Assembly (NCBI RefSeq): GCF_905372745.1
Contig: NZ_CAJPQR010000009.1
Span: 13,281 to 77,280 of the forward strand
From: an uncultured Campylobacter sp.
GTDB lineage: Bacteria; Campylobacterota; Campylobacteria; Campylobacterales; Campylobacteraceae
Direction: 5' to 3'
Length of the DNA stretch: 64,000 bases
The notes beneath the pieces are model-generated. The model was not told where the DNA came from, made no database searches, and saw only the letters and a list, made by a program, of their open reading frames with translations. The stretch's first letter is position 1. Every line of letters starts with the position of its first letter. Position numbers and translations under genes: made by a program. This document shows positions 34,442 to 44,177 of this stretch, one piece after another.

Positions 34442-36637
34442 TTATTGCGCCAAAGAAAGGGAAATTTTGTGCCCTTTTTGCTCGCTGATTTTTACTTTGA
34501 CCTTATCGCCTGCTTTTAGAGGCGTTTTGATCTTTGAGATGTGCAAAAGTCCGTCCACGCCGCCCGGAAGCCCGATAAAGGCGCCAAATTCTACCACGCT
34601 TTTTACCTCGCCCTCAAATTCGTCTCCAATATTAAATTCAGGCGTCTTATGTGGCTTGCCGTCTCTGCCGCCTCTTTTACCGCCAAAACCCTTGCCGCCG
34701 TCTTTTGAAACGATTTGTATGATGTAGTCTTTGGCCGCATCTACGCTTGATTTTTGCGCGCCGGCGATCTTTACCTCGCCTTTTTCGCGGTCAAGGTCGA
34801 TGGCGACGTCAAATTTTTCTATGATCTCTTTTATCGTTTTGCCAGCTTGCCCGATGATATCGACGATTTTGCCCGGATCAACGCTAAAAAGCTCTAGTTT
34901 AGGCAGTATGTCTTCGTTTACGGAGATATTTTCGTTTGCCTTTTCCATCAAATTTAATATATGCAGCCTGCCCTCGCGCGCCTGCAAAAGCGCCTCTTTT
35001 AGCACGTCAAGGCTAATACCGCCCAGTTTTATATCCATCTGAAGCGCTGTTATGCCGTCTTTGCTACCTGCGACTTTAAAGTCCATATCGCCATCGTGAT
35101 CCTCTAGTCCCATGATGTCTGTTAGTACGGCGTGTTTTTCGCCTTCAAAAATTAGCCCCATAGCAACGCCAGCGACTAATTTTGGCGTATCGACGCCTGC
35201 AGCTCTCAGTGCCAAAGAGCCGCCGCAAACGCTAGCCATCGAGCTTGAGCCGTTACTTTCTAAAATTTCGGACACGAGTCTAATGGTATAAGGCGAATTT
35301 ACGTCTATACTAGGCGCAAGAGCACGCTTAGCGAGGTTGCCGTGACCTAGCTCACGTCTACCCGGAGCCTTTAGCGGGCTAGCCTCGCCGACGCTAAAGC
35401 CAGGAAAGTTGTAGTTAAACATAAATTTATCCGTCACGGCGCCTTTTTCCGTTAGCATATCGTACATCTGCGCATCGCCGTCGGTGCCTAGAGTGGCTAC
35501 TACGAGAGCCTGCGTCTGACCGCGGGTAAAGAGGCAGCTGCCGTGAGCGTTTGGCAGGATATTGGTCTCGATGCTGATCGGGCGAACCTCTTTAAGCCCT
35601 CTGCCGTCGGCGCGAACGCCCTCGTTTATGATCTGCTCGCGGACGATTTTTTTCTTAAATTTAGCTAGGACGTTAGAGACGACCTCCTCCTCCCAACCCT
35701 CTTTTTGAGCTACTTCGTCGGTCAAAATTTGCTTAGCGATCTTGGTTAGTTCGCTAGCGCGCTCGCTTTTAGCCATCTGATTTATAGCGGCTTTTACGTC
35801 GTTTTTATAAAATTCGTTTAGATAAACCGCGACGCTCTCGTTTTCGATCTCCGGTTTTAGCTCTAGCTGCGCGTCTTCTTTTTTATGCTGACTAAATGCC
35901 TCTTCATAAGCGTTTGAGGCGCGAAGTATGGCTTTACCGGCCTGCGCGATCGCCTCCACGATGAGGTCTTCGCTAAATTCGTTCATATCCTGCATCGCTA
36001 TAGCGCCGCTTAAATTCGGATCCATCATAGGATCAAGCGCGATAGGCACTATCTCGTCTTTTTCGGTAGCGATACTTCTCATCTCGATCATCAAAAGCTC
36101 GTCTTTAACGCCTGCTACGTAAAGATCGAGTGCCGAAGTTTTTAGCTCGGAGTTGCTAGGATTTATTACGAATTTGTTATCTATATATCCCACGCGTACG
36201 CCGCAAACAGGCGCATTTACGGGGATGTCACTAAGATAAAGCGCGACTGAGGCTGCATTTAGAGCGACGACTTGCAGATCAACCTCGGGGTCGCAGGATA
36301 GCACCATCACGACGATTTGCGTCGGATACGCGTAGCCTTTTGGAAAGAGCGGACGAAGCGAACGGTCGATGATACGCGAAGTTAGCGTCTCAAAATCTCC
36401 GGGCTTGGTTTCTCTTTTTACGTAGCCGCCGGGAATCCTACCCGCAGCGTAGCTTTTTTCGATGTATTGCACCGTTAGCGGTAAAAAATCCTCGGTAACT
36501 TGCGTATCCTCGCGAGCGACGGTGGCCAAAACGACGGTGTTTTTTACGCGCAAAAGCACTGCGCCGCTAGCTTGCTTGGCGACCTTGTCTATATCGTAAA
36601 TTTCAACTTGATTATTGACTTCTATTGAATACTGCAT
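34442..36637 (-). CDS. pnp: Polyribonucleotide nucleotidyltransferase (PNPase)
   Basis: 731 residues. It degrades RNA from the 3' end by phosphorolysis. The domains come in the usual order: first RNase PH domain (about 10-140), helical domain, second RNase PH domain (from about 335, with NILPNAHGSCLFTRGQTQ), KH domain (about 580-640, DIIGQAGKTIKEI) and S1 domain (about 655-731, FEGEVKSVVEFGAF). A Gly/Lys/Arg-rich linker (KGFGGKRGGRDGK) lies between KH and S1. The ATG has a good aaggag site and overlaps the preceding gene by 16 bp. Confidence 0.97.
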   Translation of the reverse strand: MQYSIEVNNQVEIYDIDKVAKQASGAVLLRVKNTVVLATVAREDTQVTEDFLPLTVQYIEKSYAAGRIPGGYVKRETKPGDFETLTSRIIDRSLRPLFPKGYAYPTQIVVMVLSCDPEVDLQVVALNAASVALYLSDIPVNAPVCGVRVGYIDNKFVINPSNSELKTSALDLYVAGVKDELLMIEMRSIATEKDEIVPIALDPMMDPNLSGAIAMQDMNEFSEDLIVEAIAQAGKAILRASNAYEEAFSQHKKEDAQLELKPEIENESVAVYLNEFYKNDVKAAINQMAKSERASELTKIAKQILTDEVAQKEGWEEEVVSNVLAKFKKKIVREQIINEGVRADGRGLKEVRPISIETNILPNAHGSCLFTRGQTQALVVATLGTDGDAQMYDMLTEKGAVTDKFMFNYNFPGFSVGEASPLKAPGRRELGHGNLAKRALAPSIDVNSPYTIRLVSEILESNGSSSMASVCGGSLALRAAGVDTPKLVAGVAMGLIFEGEKHAVLTDIMGLEDHDGDMDFKVAGSKDGITALQMDIKLGGISLDVLKEALLQAREGRLHILNLMEKANENISVNEDILPKLELFSVDPGKIVDIIGQAGKTIKEIIEKFDVAIDLDREKGEVKIAGAQKSSVDAAKDYIIQIVSKDGGKGFGGKRGGRDGKPHKTPEFNIGDEFEGEVKSVVEFGAFIGLPGGVDGLLHISKIKTPLKAGDKVKVKISEQKGHKISLSLAQ

Positions 36638-37332
36638 GCCCTAACATCTCCTTGTTTTTGTAATGGTATATAAAACGGACTCTCCTCTAATATGGAAAGT
36701 ACGGTTTCGGGTTTTGGTTCGATTTTGTTTTTGTAGTAAAAATCCACTTCGATAAAATTTGCGATCTTATGCACGGCGTAAATTTCATCCACCAGCGGCG
36801 CGATAGCCGCGGCCACGTCGGTAGCGATGAGCGGCGTAGCGTAGGTGACCGATTTTACCCGCTCGCGCATGAGCGTTTTTAGACAAGTTAGCGCTGTAAG
36901 ACCCGTCTCGCAGCCCTCATCGATGAGTAGGATGTTTCTATCCTTTAGATCGCCGATGAGATTGCCTTTTCTAAATTTATAGACGTTTTTTAGGATTTTT
37001 TCGTCGTACTTACGATCAGCCTCGCCGTAGACGAAGTCATAGCTAATGCCAAAGCTTTTAATCAGCTCGTCGTTTAACACCACGTCGTCCTTTTCGCTAA
37101 CCATCGCGATTTCGCACTCGGGGTTATTGGGCGCAAAAATGCGCTCGCAAAATAAAATCTCGTAGCTCAAATTTAGCCCGCGAGCTACGCTATCGACCAT
37201 GATGACCGAGTCTATAGAGCCACATATCATCAGATATTCGCCCGCGACTAGCTCTTTTTTGGGCAAAATTTCAAGCAGTTTTTCGGCCGCCTCGAGCTGG
37301 TTTTCAAAGACCAAATCCTCGTAGCCGCTCAT
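36622..37332 (-). CDS. Phosphoribosyltransferase-like protein
   Basis: 236 residues. The middle shows a PRPP-binding type loop: NILLIDEGCETGLTALTCL, where two acidic residues before a Gly/Thr turn mark the PRTase fold, though the second acidic residue of the usual ED/DD pair is less typical. The N-terminus LVFENQLEAAEKLLEIL resembles the putative PRTases of the COG1926 group. It overlaps lptD by 1 bp and pnp by 16 bp, so the three are translated together. The substrate is unknown; a link to nucleotide salvage or RNA turnover would only be inferred from the neighbours. Confidence 0.72.
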   Translation of the reverse strand: MSGYEDLVFENQLEAAEKLLEILPKKELVAGEYLMICGSIDSVIMVDSVARGLNLSYEILFCERIFAPNNPECEIAMVSEKDDVVLNDELIKSFGISYDFVYGEADRKYDEKILKNVYKFRKGNLIGDLKDRNILLIDEGCETGLTALTCLKTLMRERVKSVTYATPLIATDVAAAIAPLVDEIYAVHKIANFIEVDFYYKNKIEPKPETVLSILEESPFYIPLQKQGDVRACSIQ

Positions 37333-39503
37333 CAGCTACCCTGCGTCTGACCTACCGAAAAGTCGTAATGCACGCCGCCCATCGGATAGAAATTTATAAA
37401 GAAATAAACGCCTCTTGATTTCTTTGCGGCCGTTCCACTCGTAGTCGTCGTAGGCTCCAGCTCCTCTTCATAGACGAATGTATAATTCCAGCACTTTCTG
37501 CGGTGAGAGACACCTAGTTGCCACTGCTTATTGTAGTCTCGCTCGAGGTCGTACTGCGAACCGCCAAAAAGCCTATAGTTATGCGGAAGCTCGACGTAAC
37601 CGTTTAGGTGTAAGTAGTTTTGCTTTTCTTGCGCATTTTTCCTTTGCATCGTATGCCAGAGACTGGCGCCGAATTTATCATGCGTATAGCTCGCGCCGCT
37701 TTGAACTTTTTCAAAGTATTTATTGTCGTAAGAGTACTCAAGCCTGTTGTAAAAAGACAAATTCGGTAGCGGATACCAGCCGATTATATTTTTCAAATTC
37801 GAGCGCTTGTTCTCTTTGGTATAATAACCCTGTGAAATCGTATGTCGTAAAAATTTTCTTCCGTTTTCGTTAAAGAAATACTGCGTCGCTCTGGCCGAAA
37901 TCTCGTCTCTAGTGTGCTGAGGATTTATAAAGCTTTGGTACTTTCGTCCGAGCATATCGTAGACGTATACGTTGCCGTCATCCTCGGCAGTTTCGTATTT
38001 ATCTGGCAAGTCGCCTTCGTTGTAGGCTTTTACGACGTAGTCAACGCCTAAATTTACGCTATGATAAAAGCTCTCGTAAGCTTTAGCTAGATCCGTATAA
38101 AGCGAGAATTTGTGATAGTTTTCTATATAGTTTGCGCTCCTGTCCTCGTCTCCGGTCGGGCGATACATTTTTTTTGCGTAATCCACGTGAGTGGCGTATA
38201 GATAGTGATAGTAAGAAAATTTAAGATAATCGTCCGCCAAGGGTAGGTGAAAGGAAACCGGCAGATTAAACTCATAGTGCGTCGCTTTTACGCCGATTCT
38301 TCTCGTGTAGTTATGCGAGCTCAAATCAACGGAATAAAGTACGTTAGGCAAGATAAAGCTGTCGGTAAATTTATGATATTGGAAGCTTGGATACTCTTGG
38401 AGCGTATCTTTGTTTTCGTTTGGGCTACCGATTTTTGAGGTATTTACGTAATATCTCGCATATGCGCCAAAATAGTGCTTATCGCTACTTAGAAAATAGT
38501 TTAGCTTTGACGTCACGAGAGGATTGTCGTCGCTACCCGCGCCGCGCTTTTTCAAATTTATATAATCGATATCGTTTAGCGCCGTAGCATCAAGCCACAA
38601 GCCCTCCTGCAAATCCTCGCTTATGAGGTGCTTAACGAGCCTATCGCGCTCGTATTTGACCTCGGCGCCTTTATGCGTTTTATTTTTTAGAGGAAGTCTT
38701 AGCGAGTTTTTCTCGATCTGTCTTTGACGGTAACCCTCGGTATCTCTAAACGCGCCTAGCGTCACCGAGCCTCTGGAATACGGCGAATCGGCAAATCTAA
38801 ACGTACCGTAGATACCAGTGCCGCGTCTAGTGCGAATTTGGGGATCAAACTGCAAGTCCCAGCTGTCGTATTCGGCGATATAGATCGGTTGTTTGTAGTA
38901 AAATCCGTCGTTTTTGCCGTAGCCAAGCTCCGGCGGCAAAAGCCCGGTACGTCTGCGCGTATCGGTGGAAAAACCAAAATACGGCAGGTAAAACACCGGG
39001 ACGTTTCCGACGTAAAATACGGGATTATAAAGGTGTAAAAATTTACTTTCGCGGTTTAGCTTGCCGCTGCTAAATTTGATCTTCCAGTCCGGATCTTGGA
39101 CGTTACAGCTTGATACGACTGCACCGTTTACCTCGTAAAATTTAGAAGTACTATTGCTCTCGTCGCTTTGCATCCACACTTCCATGTCGCGGTTCATCAT
39201 AAATAGCGTCTCGTAGTTACTATCTTTGCTATTTAGATCGATCTTTGCATACGAGCAGCGCGAGATTTCGTCTTTGTTTCTTATCAAATTTACGTTACCG
39301 AAAAGCTCCAAAATTTCTTTTTGCTGATCGTAAACGGCCCTATCCGCGCTCATCAAATAATCCTGCGAATAAACAAGTACGTTTTTATCCGCCGTAACAA
39401 CGCCGTTGTCGCGTTTTACGTCATCGGCCAGAAGCTCGAAATTTTGAGCCGCAAAGCAACTAAAAGCCCCAAACATTAGTAACGAAAAAATTCTAGTAAA
39501 CAT
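37332..39503 (-). CDS. lptD: LPS assembly outer-membrane protein LptD
   Basis: 723 residues. A signal peptide (FTRIFSLLMFGAFSCFA) is followed by the N-terminal OstA/LptA-like jellyroll domain (about 20-130, with DDVKRDNGVVTADKNVLV) and the C-terminal beta-barrel domain, in which PVFYLPYFGFSTDTRRRTGLL is the conserved turn that begins the barrel. It inserts LPS into the outer leaflet of the outer membrane together with LptE. The gene lies between an RDD membrane protein (11-bp overlap) and the PRTase-like gene. Its presence fits the large LPS core locus in the same window. Confidence 0.95.
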   Translation of the reverse strand: MFTRIFSLLMFGAFSCFAAQNFELLADDVKRDNGVVTADKNVLVYSQDYLMSADRAVYDQQKEILELFGNVNLIRNKDEISRCSYAKIDLNSKDSNYETLFMMNRDMEVWMQSDESNSTSKFYEVNGAVVSSCNVQDPDWKIKFSSGKLNRESKFLHLYNPVFYVGNVPVFYLPYFGFSTDTRRRTGLLPPELGYGKNDGFYYKQPIYIAEYDSWDLQFDPQIRTRRGTGIYGTFRFADSPYSRGSVTLGAFRDTEGYRQRQIEKNSLRLPLKNKTHKGAEVKYERDRLVKHLISEDLQEGLWLDATALNDIDYINLKKRGAGSDDNPLVTSKLNYFLSSDKHYFGAYARYYVNTSKIGSPNENKDTLQEYPSFQYHKFTDSFILPNVLYSVDLSSHNYTRRIGVKATHYEFNLPVSFHLPLADDYLKFSYYHYLYATHVDYAKKMYRPTGDEDRSANYIENYHKFSLYTDLAKAYESFYHSVNLGVDYVVKAYNEGDLPDKYETAEDDGNVYVYDMLGRKYQSFINPQHTRDEISARATQYFFNENGRKFLRHTISQGYYTKENKRSNLKNIIGWYPLPNLSFYNRLEYSYDNKYFEKVQSGASYTHDKFGASLWHTMQRKNAQEKQNYLHLNGYVELPHNYRLFGGSQYDLERDYNKQWQLGVSHRRKCWNYTFVYEEELEPTTTTSGTAAKKSRGVYFFINFYPMGGVHYDFSVGQTQGS

Positions 39504-39942
39504 CTATAACTACCGTTTTCGCGGCCTTATCTTGCCACGTTTGAAATAATGGATTTGAAAACGCCCATGCAAAACCAAGAAAGCACAAGTTTTCGCTAAC
39601 GATACGCATAAAGGCGCGGACTAAAGAGTTTAAAAAGCTCGGTTTATCGAGCAAATTTACGTCTACGCAGACGATTTTCATAGCTATTTTGCCCATCGTA
39701 GCGCCGCAGTACCACGTAAAAAAAGTCTGATAAATCACGTCTAGCAAAACGATTTGAAGGGTTAAATTTGCAAGCAAAACGACGGTTTGCTCAAAGTCTA
39801 TTCCGTCAAATTTATCGTAATAAATCACAAAAAATAATGCCGAAAGTAAAAATTTATCTATCCCCCACGCGACGGCTCTTTTGCCGATGCTAGCGAGCGT
39901 GATATTTTCGTTTTCGAGCTTGTCTATGACGCTCCTGCTCAT
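39493..39942 (-). CDS. RDD family membrane protein
   Basis: 149 residues. It has the RDD-type layout: an Arg in the first helix region (GKRAVAWGIDKFLLSALFFVI), a second helix (VVLLANLTLQIVLLDVIYQ), then FFTWYCGATMGKIAMKIVCVD and a further hydrophobic segment. Function in the family is poorly defined; some members act in transport or Na+/H+ exchange. It starts inside the end of purD (ATGA) and overlaps lptD by 11 bp. Confidence 0.82.
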   Translation of the reverse strand: MSRSVIDKLENENITLASIGKRAVAWGIDKFLLSALFFVIYYDKFDGIDFEQTVVLLANLTLQIVLLDVIYQTFFTWYCGATMGKIAMKIVCVDVNLLDKPSFLNSLVRAFMRIVSENLCFLGFAWAFSNPLFQTWQDKAAKTVVIDVY

Positions 39943-41192
39943 TCGCGCCCTTTTAGCATTTGCCAGGCGATATCTTTTCGGTACCGCGCGCCGTCAAATT
40001 CTACGTTTTCGCAAAGCTCATAGGCCTTTTGTTGCGCTTGTTTTATGCTTTTGCCAAGCCCCACACACACGAGCACTCGTCCGCCGTCGGCATATATCTC
40101 GCCGCCCTGCTCGCTCACGCCGGCAAATGCTATGTGCGAGTTTTCAGGCACGTTTTTTACGCTGATTTTGGCCCTAGGCGAGCTTGAAAAAGGATAATTT
40201 TTACTAGCCATCACGACTCCGACGGCAAATTCGTCTTTTAGCTTTACGGGTTTTAGATCGCCTTTCGCCGCATTTAATAAAATTTCGCCCAGGTCGCCGT
40301 CGATCAGCGGCATTAGCACTTCGCACTCGGGATCGCCGAAACGCACGTTAAACTCAAGAACGTACGGCATACCTTTAACCACCATAAGCCCCGCAAAAAG
40401 CACGCCGCAGAAAGGATTTCCCTCGGCTTTCATACCTTTTAGAGTCGGCTTTACGACCTCTTCTTCGACCTGTTTTATTAGCTCGGGGCTTGCTAGCGGA
40501 CTAGGAGCGTATGCGCCCATGCCGCCGGTATTTGGACCCTCGTCGTTATCTTTTAGGCGTTTATGATCTTGCGCTACGGGCAGGCTAACGAAATTTTCGC
40601 CGTCGCAAATCGCAAAAAAGCTAAGCTCAAATCCATCCAAAAACTCCTCCACGACCACGCGTTTGCCCGCCTCGCCAAAGCTCTCTCCGCTTAGCATGTC
40701 TCGAGCCGCGGCCTTTGCTTCCTCGCGGCTTTGCGCGATTATCACGCCTTTGCCCGCACACAGTCCGTCGGCCTTAACGACGACCGGAGCGGCAAGAGAG
40801 TCGATAAATTTAGCCGCAGCATCGTAATCATCAGTATTTAGATAGGCAGCCGTTCTGATAGCGTTTCTAGCCAAAAAATCCTTCATAAACGCCTTGCTAC
40901 CCTCAAGCCTGGCCGCAGCCTTGCTCGGTCCGAAAATATTTAAATTTCGCGCCTTAAAGATATCCACGATGCCGTCGCTTAACGGCGCTTCGGGACCTAC
41001 GATAGTTAGCTCTATTTGCTCTGATTGGGCAAATTCTGCAAGCTGATTATAATCTTTGATGTTTAGATTTGTGCCGAGCTTTGAAGTGGCTCCGTTGCCC
41101 GGAGCAAAGAAAAGCTCGTGTTTGCGGGATTCTTGAAGTTTTAGAGCTATGGAGTACTCGCGCCCGCCGCTTCCGATTATCAAAATTTTCAT
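39939..41192 (-). CDS. purD: Phosphoribosylamine--glycine ligase
   Basis: 417 residues. It joins glycine to phosphoribosylamine in purine synthesis. The start MKILIIGSGGREYSIALKLQ is typical, the ATP-grasp domain follows (KADGLCAGKGVIIAQSREEA, about 137-156), and the metal-binding and substrate loop GPNTGGMGAYAPSP is intact. It is the first gene of the minus-strand run that continues through the RDD gene, lptD, the PRTase-like gene, pnp and usp. The 232-bp spacer upstream holds the promoter. Confidence 0.97.
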   Translation of the reverse strand: MKILIIGSGGREYSIALKLQESRKHELFFAPGNGATSKLGTNLNIKDYNQLAEFAQSEQIELTIVGPEAPLSDGIVDIFKARNLNIFGPSKAAARLEGSKAFMKDFLARNAIRTAAYLNTDDYDAAAKFIDSLAAPVVVKADGLCAGKGVIIAQSREEAKAAARDMLSGESFGEAGKRVVVEEFLDGFELSFFAICDGENFVSLPVAQDHKRLKDNDEGPNTGGMGAYAPSPLASPELIKQVEEEVVKPTLKGMKAEGNPFCGVLFAGLMVVKGMPYVLEFNVRFGDPECEVLMPLIDGDLGEILLNAAKGDLKPVKLKDEFAVGVVMASKNYPFSSSPRAKISVKNVPENSHIAFAGVSEQGGEIYADGGRVLVCVGLGKSIKQAQQKAYELCENVEFDGARYRKDIAWQMLKGRE

Positions 41193-41424
41193 AATTTCTC
41201 CAAAAATAAAAACCCAAGTGAGCGGTGCGCATATAAGTGGCCCGAAAATTCAAAGCCAACCTTGCAAATAGGCGGTTCCTTTAGGTCGCAACTTCTCGCG
41301 CTCGCACGCTCAAACGAAGCCGCGTCGCACGGTCGCCGCACATCTTCGCCGAAACTAATGTGTTGGACCCTATAAAAATACGCTGCCAAATCACTCAGGC
41401 AAGGCTATTATATAAAATTTTAGC

Positions 41425-42057
41425 TTAAAGTAGCGTTTTTGCGAGGCTTACGCAGGAATTTATATTTTGCTGAGCACTCACTGAGGGCGCCGTAAAATTT
41501 CCCAGCTCTTTTGCCGTCGTAAATCCTATGGCGACGGCTTTATAGCTCTCATCCCAGCCGAAATTTCGAGTAAAATTTCGCACCGCCGAAGGAGCGGTAA
41601 AAATAATCACAGAGTTTTTGGGCGGTTTTTGCTCCTCGTTAAGCGGTTTAAGAACGTTTTCGTAAGCGATTATCTGCGTCAAATTTACGCCGCTTTCCCG
41701 CAAAATTTCGCCCACTCTTGAAGCCGTCTCGCACGCTCTTAAAAATAATGTTTTTTTGCCCTTTAGAAGCGGTGCGATCTCGGCGGCAAAGTCGTTTCCG
41801 TGAGCATTTTTTGCGGTGTAAATTTGAGCAAAGCCAAATTCGCTAGCCGCGCGGCTAGTGCCGTCGCCGATGGAGTAAATTTGCAAACTAGCGGGCAAAA
41901 TTTGATTAAATTTTAGCGCATTTACGGAGTTTTTAGAGGTTAGAACCAGTGCGCCAAATTCGGCTAAATTTACGCTAAATTTATTAAATTTGATCTTGTT
42001 TAAAACCAGCGTTTTTACGCCCTCAAATTCCAAATTTGACCCGACCAGATAGATCAT
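41425..42057 (-). CDS. hemD: Uroporphyrinogen-III synthase
   Basis: 210 residues, a little shorter than the usual ~240. Two domains are expected. Weakly conserved motifs fit HemD: ALVLTSKNSVNAL near residue 35, SIGDGTSRAASEFGF at about 62-76, and IIFTAPSAVRNFTRNFG near 150, followed by AVAIGFTTAKEL. It makes the asymmetric ring of heme and siroheme precursors. It stands alone, with a small gap on both sides. Sequence identity in this family is low, so the call rests on the motif order and length. Confidence 0.85.
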   Translation of the reverse strand: MIYLVGSNLEFEGVKTLVLNKIKFNKFSVNLAEFGALVLTSKNSVNALKFNQILPASLQIYSIGDGTSRAASEFGFAQIYTAKNAHGNDFAAEIAPLLKGKKTLFLRACETASRVGEILRESGVNLTQIIAYENVLKPLNEEQKPPKNSVIIFTAPSAVRNFTRNFGWDESYKAVAIGFTTAKELGNFTAPSVSAQQNINSCVSLAKTLL

Positions 42058-42140
42058 TTTCGCCCTTAAATTTATAATTTTACGACCGAATTTTACCGCA
42101 AATCCTCAAATTTTAAAAGCCGCAGCCAAAAACGCTAACT

Positions 42141-43361
42141 CTATTTCGCTGCGTTGCGCCTGCTTAGGTACTCTTTTGCCTTTTGTTTTAGCGCTTTATA
42201 TAGCTTGCCGGCGTCCTCTGCGCCGTATTTTTTAACCAGTCCGTTATGAAAATCGCCCAAATTTTTACTCTCAAACGCGATTTTTCTTATCTCTTGCTTT
42301 TTAGCCTCGTCTATTTTGATCGAGGGCTGCGGTTTTGCCGTATTTTCGGCTTTATTTTTTGCCTCGTTTTGCGGCGTAGGAGCTTGCTTTGATTTTTGAG
42401 TCGGACGCTTGTTTGATAAATTTTGCCCTTTTTCCTCCGCTTTAAGATCCTCGCTAGAAGCCTTGTCGCTCAAATTTTGCTCCGCGTCTTTTGGCTGCTC
42501 GATAGGATCGAGATTCTCGTCTAAATTTGACTCTACATCCTTAGCTTCTTGTAAATTTCTCTCCTCGTTTGCCGCCACGTCGTTTTCGCTATCTGAGGGT
42601 TGCGCTTTTTCAGGCTCCGAATTTTGATCGATTTGCGAGCGATTTTCTAAATTTTGCTCTTTTGTCTGAGCGGTTTGGGTGTGTAAAACCTCGCCGCTTA
42701 AATTTGACTCCATTTGCGACTTTTCTCGCTCGTCAAATTTTTGCTCGTCGCCTTGCGTCGCTGGCTTAGATTTTTTGGAATTTGGGGCTGCAATACGCTT
42801 TACTTCGCCTTTTTGCGAGTTTTCGAGCTGAGGCTTTTTGTAGATTTTTCTCGCGTCTTCTTTGAGTGCGTTATACACGCCGGCGCCGTTTTTGCTGCCA
42901 AATTTTGAGATAAATTTCATATGAAGCTCGCTGAGGCTGCCCGAGTTTCGTATCAAGATCGCGATTTCGTCTTGATTTTCTTCGATGAGCTGCGCCGTAT
43001 GCGAGCGATTAAAGTCAAATTTGAGTTTATGAAATTTGCCACCGTTTTTATCTTGTTTATTAAAAAAATCTATCACGTCGTCGTAAAATTTATCGTTGCT
43101 AACGATGTAAATTTTGTCTTTTTTGTGCGAGAGTTTGCCCATTAGAAACGTAATTATTTTATCGGCATAGTCCTTATGAGCGCTTTCTAAAAGTATGATT
43201 TTTATTTTGATTTTTCGCGCCAGAAACCACGCCAAAACGGAGATGCTTAGCTTTTGTCTATTGTTGGTTACAATATAAATTTTATCTTTTTCGCCTAGCT
43301 TTTTTAGCGTCGCTAGATTATCTACGCTTATGTTTTCGTCATCTATTATAAATCTTGCCAT
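42141..43361 (-). CDS. PIN-like domain protein with a duplicated C-terminal module
   Basis: 406 residues. The N-terminal 1-135 starts with FIIDDENISV and continues with alternating strands and helices (DKIYIVTNNRQKLSI, DKIYIVSNDKFYDDVIDFF), in the style of PIN/NYN nucleases. A short module, LHMKFISKFGSKNGAGVYNALKE in outline (about 141-175, given here in part), is repeated at the C-terminus (about 367-400: FHNGLVKKYGAEDAGKLYKA). The repeats are separated by a ~170-residue Glu/Gln/Ser/Lys-rich linker (177-350) whose DNA has about seven AAATTT hexamers. A role in RNA processing would be an inference from the PIN fold. Confidence 0.65.
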   Translation of the reverse strand: MARFIIDDENISVDNLATLKKLGEKDKIYIVTNNRQKLSISVLAWFLARKIKIKIILLESAHKDYADKIITFLMGKLSHKKDKIYIVSNDKFYDDVIDFFNKQDKNGGKFHKLKFDFNRSHTAQLIEENQDEIAILIRNSGSLSELHMKFISKFGSKNGAGVYNALKEDARKIYKKPQLENSQKGEVKRIAAPNSKKSKPATQGDEQKFDEREKSQMESNLSGEVLHTQTAQTKEQNLENRSQIDQNSEPEKAQPSDSENDVAANEERNLQEAKDVESNLDENLDPIEQPKDAEQNLSDKASSEDLKAEEKGQNLSNKRPTQKSKQAPTPQNEAKNKAENTAKPQPSIKIDEAKKQEIRKIAFESKNLGDFHNGLVKKYGAEDAGKLYKALKQKAKEYLSRRNAAK

Positions 43362-43399
43362 ATATTTCCTAAATGAGTCGGGGCAATCGCCCCAAAACT

Positions 43400-44044
43400 C
43401 TACATCTTATCTTTTGTTACGATGAGTAACATTTTAAATTTTTCCGGGATCTTAAGTCCGTGCGGGATTTTGCCCGGAAGCACGATAGTATCGCCTTTTT
43501 TGATATCAAAATGCTCGTCGCCGATGGTTAGCTTCATCTCGCCGTCAAGCGCGACCAAAAGCGCGTCGCCCGGAGCCGCGTGAGTGGAGAGCTGTTGGTC
43601 CTTTGAAAACGACAGTAGCGACATCGAGCCGCTTTCGTTTTTGACGAGCGTTTTGCTCACGATTTTGCCTTCTTCGTATTCGACCGCATCTACTAGGCTA
43701 AAAATAGCCGCCTTAGGTAAATGATCTATCATTAAGTCCTCCTTAAAATCGATTGAGACGTATTTCGTCGGTTCGTTGAAAACTAATTTTCGCCACACTT
43801 TTTTCTCTATCAGGCAGGCCTGTTCGCCGCCTAAGCGCATCTGCTTTTCGCCGTAGTGCAGGCTCGCGTCGCCCTCTACGACCCACGCGAGGCTGTCGCA
43901 AAACAGCATCTCGTGATCTAGCTCCTCGCCCGTATCGAAAGCAAACACGTCGACGTGAGCGTTATCGCAATCAAAAATTCTCTTACTAACGACGCTTTTT
44001 GCGACGACTTTCGTGTCGGCGTTTAGATTGTAAATTTTACTCAT
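43400..44044 (-). CDS. Cupin-domain protein
   Basis: 214 residues. Two cupin-like regions: an N-terminal one (about 40-105, FDTGEELDHEMLFCDSLA) and a C-terminal one (about 140-210) with LSTHAAPGDALLVALDGE and GDTIVLPGKIPHGLKIP. The His residues (STHAAPGD, IPHG) are candidate metal ligands. The ATG at 44044 is chosen for its aaggaag site; an in-frame codon ten residues earlier has none. Its function is unknown; cupins include dioxygenases and sugar isomerases. It marks the native edge next to the AT-rich island. Confidence 0.78.
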   Translation of the reverse strand: MSKIYNLNADTKVVAKSVVSKRIFDCDNAHVDVFAFDTGEELDHEMLFCDSLAWVVEGDASLHYGEKQMRLGGEQACLIEKKVWRKLVFNEPTKYVSIDFKEDLMIDHLPKAAIFSLVDAVEYEEGKIVSKTLVKNESGSMSLLSFSKDQQLSTHAAPGDALLVALDGEMKLTIGDEHFDIKKGDTIVLPGKIPHGLKIPEKFKMLLIVTKDKM

Positions 44045-44177
44045 TTTTCTTCCTTTCGTAAATTTACGCGTCATTGTAGCGAAAATTTTCGGAGGATTTG
44101 TTGATAAGGATTATCTCTTTATCATATGTTATATTTTTGGTTCCAATATTTTTAGAATACATTAAAACTATACACTT

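Noticed and set aside
41189..41389. A 66-codon open frame upstream of purD on the minus strand
   Set aside because: It has no ribosome-binding site, overlaps the purD 5' end, and its composition (many Arg, Ser, Cys) looks like read-through of a spacer rather than a protein.
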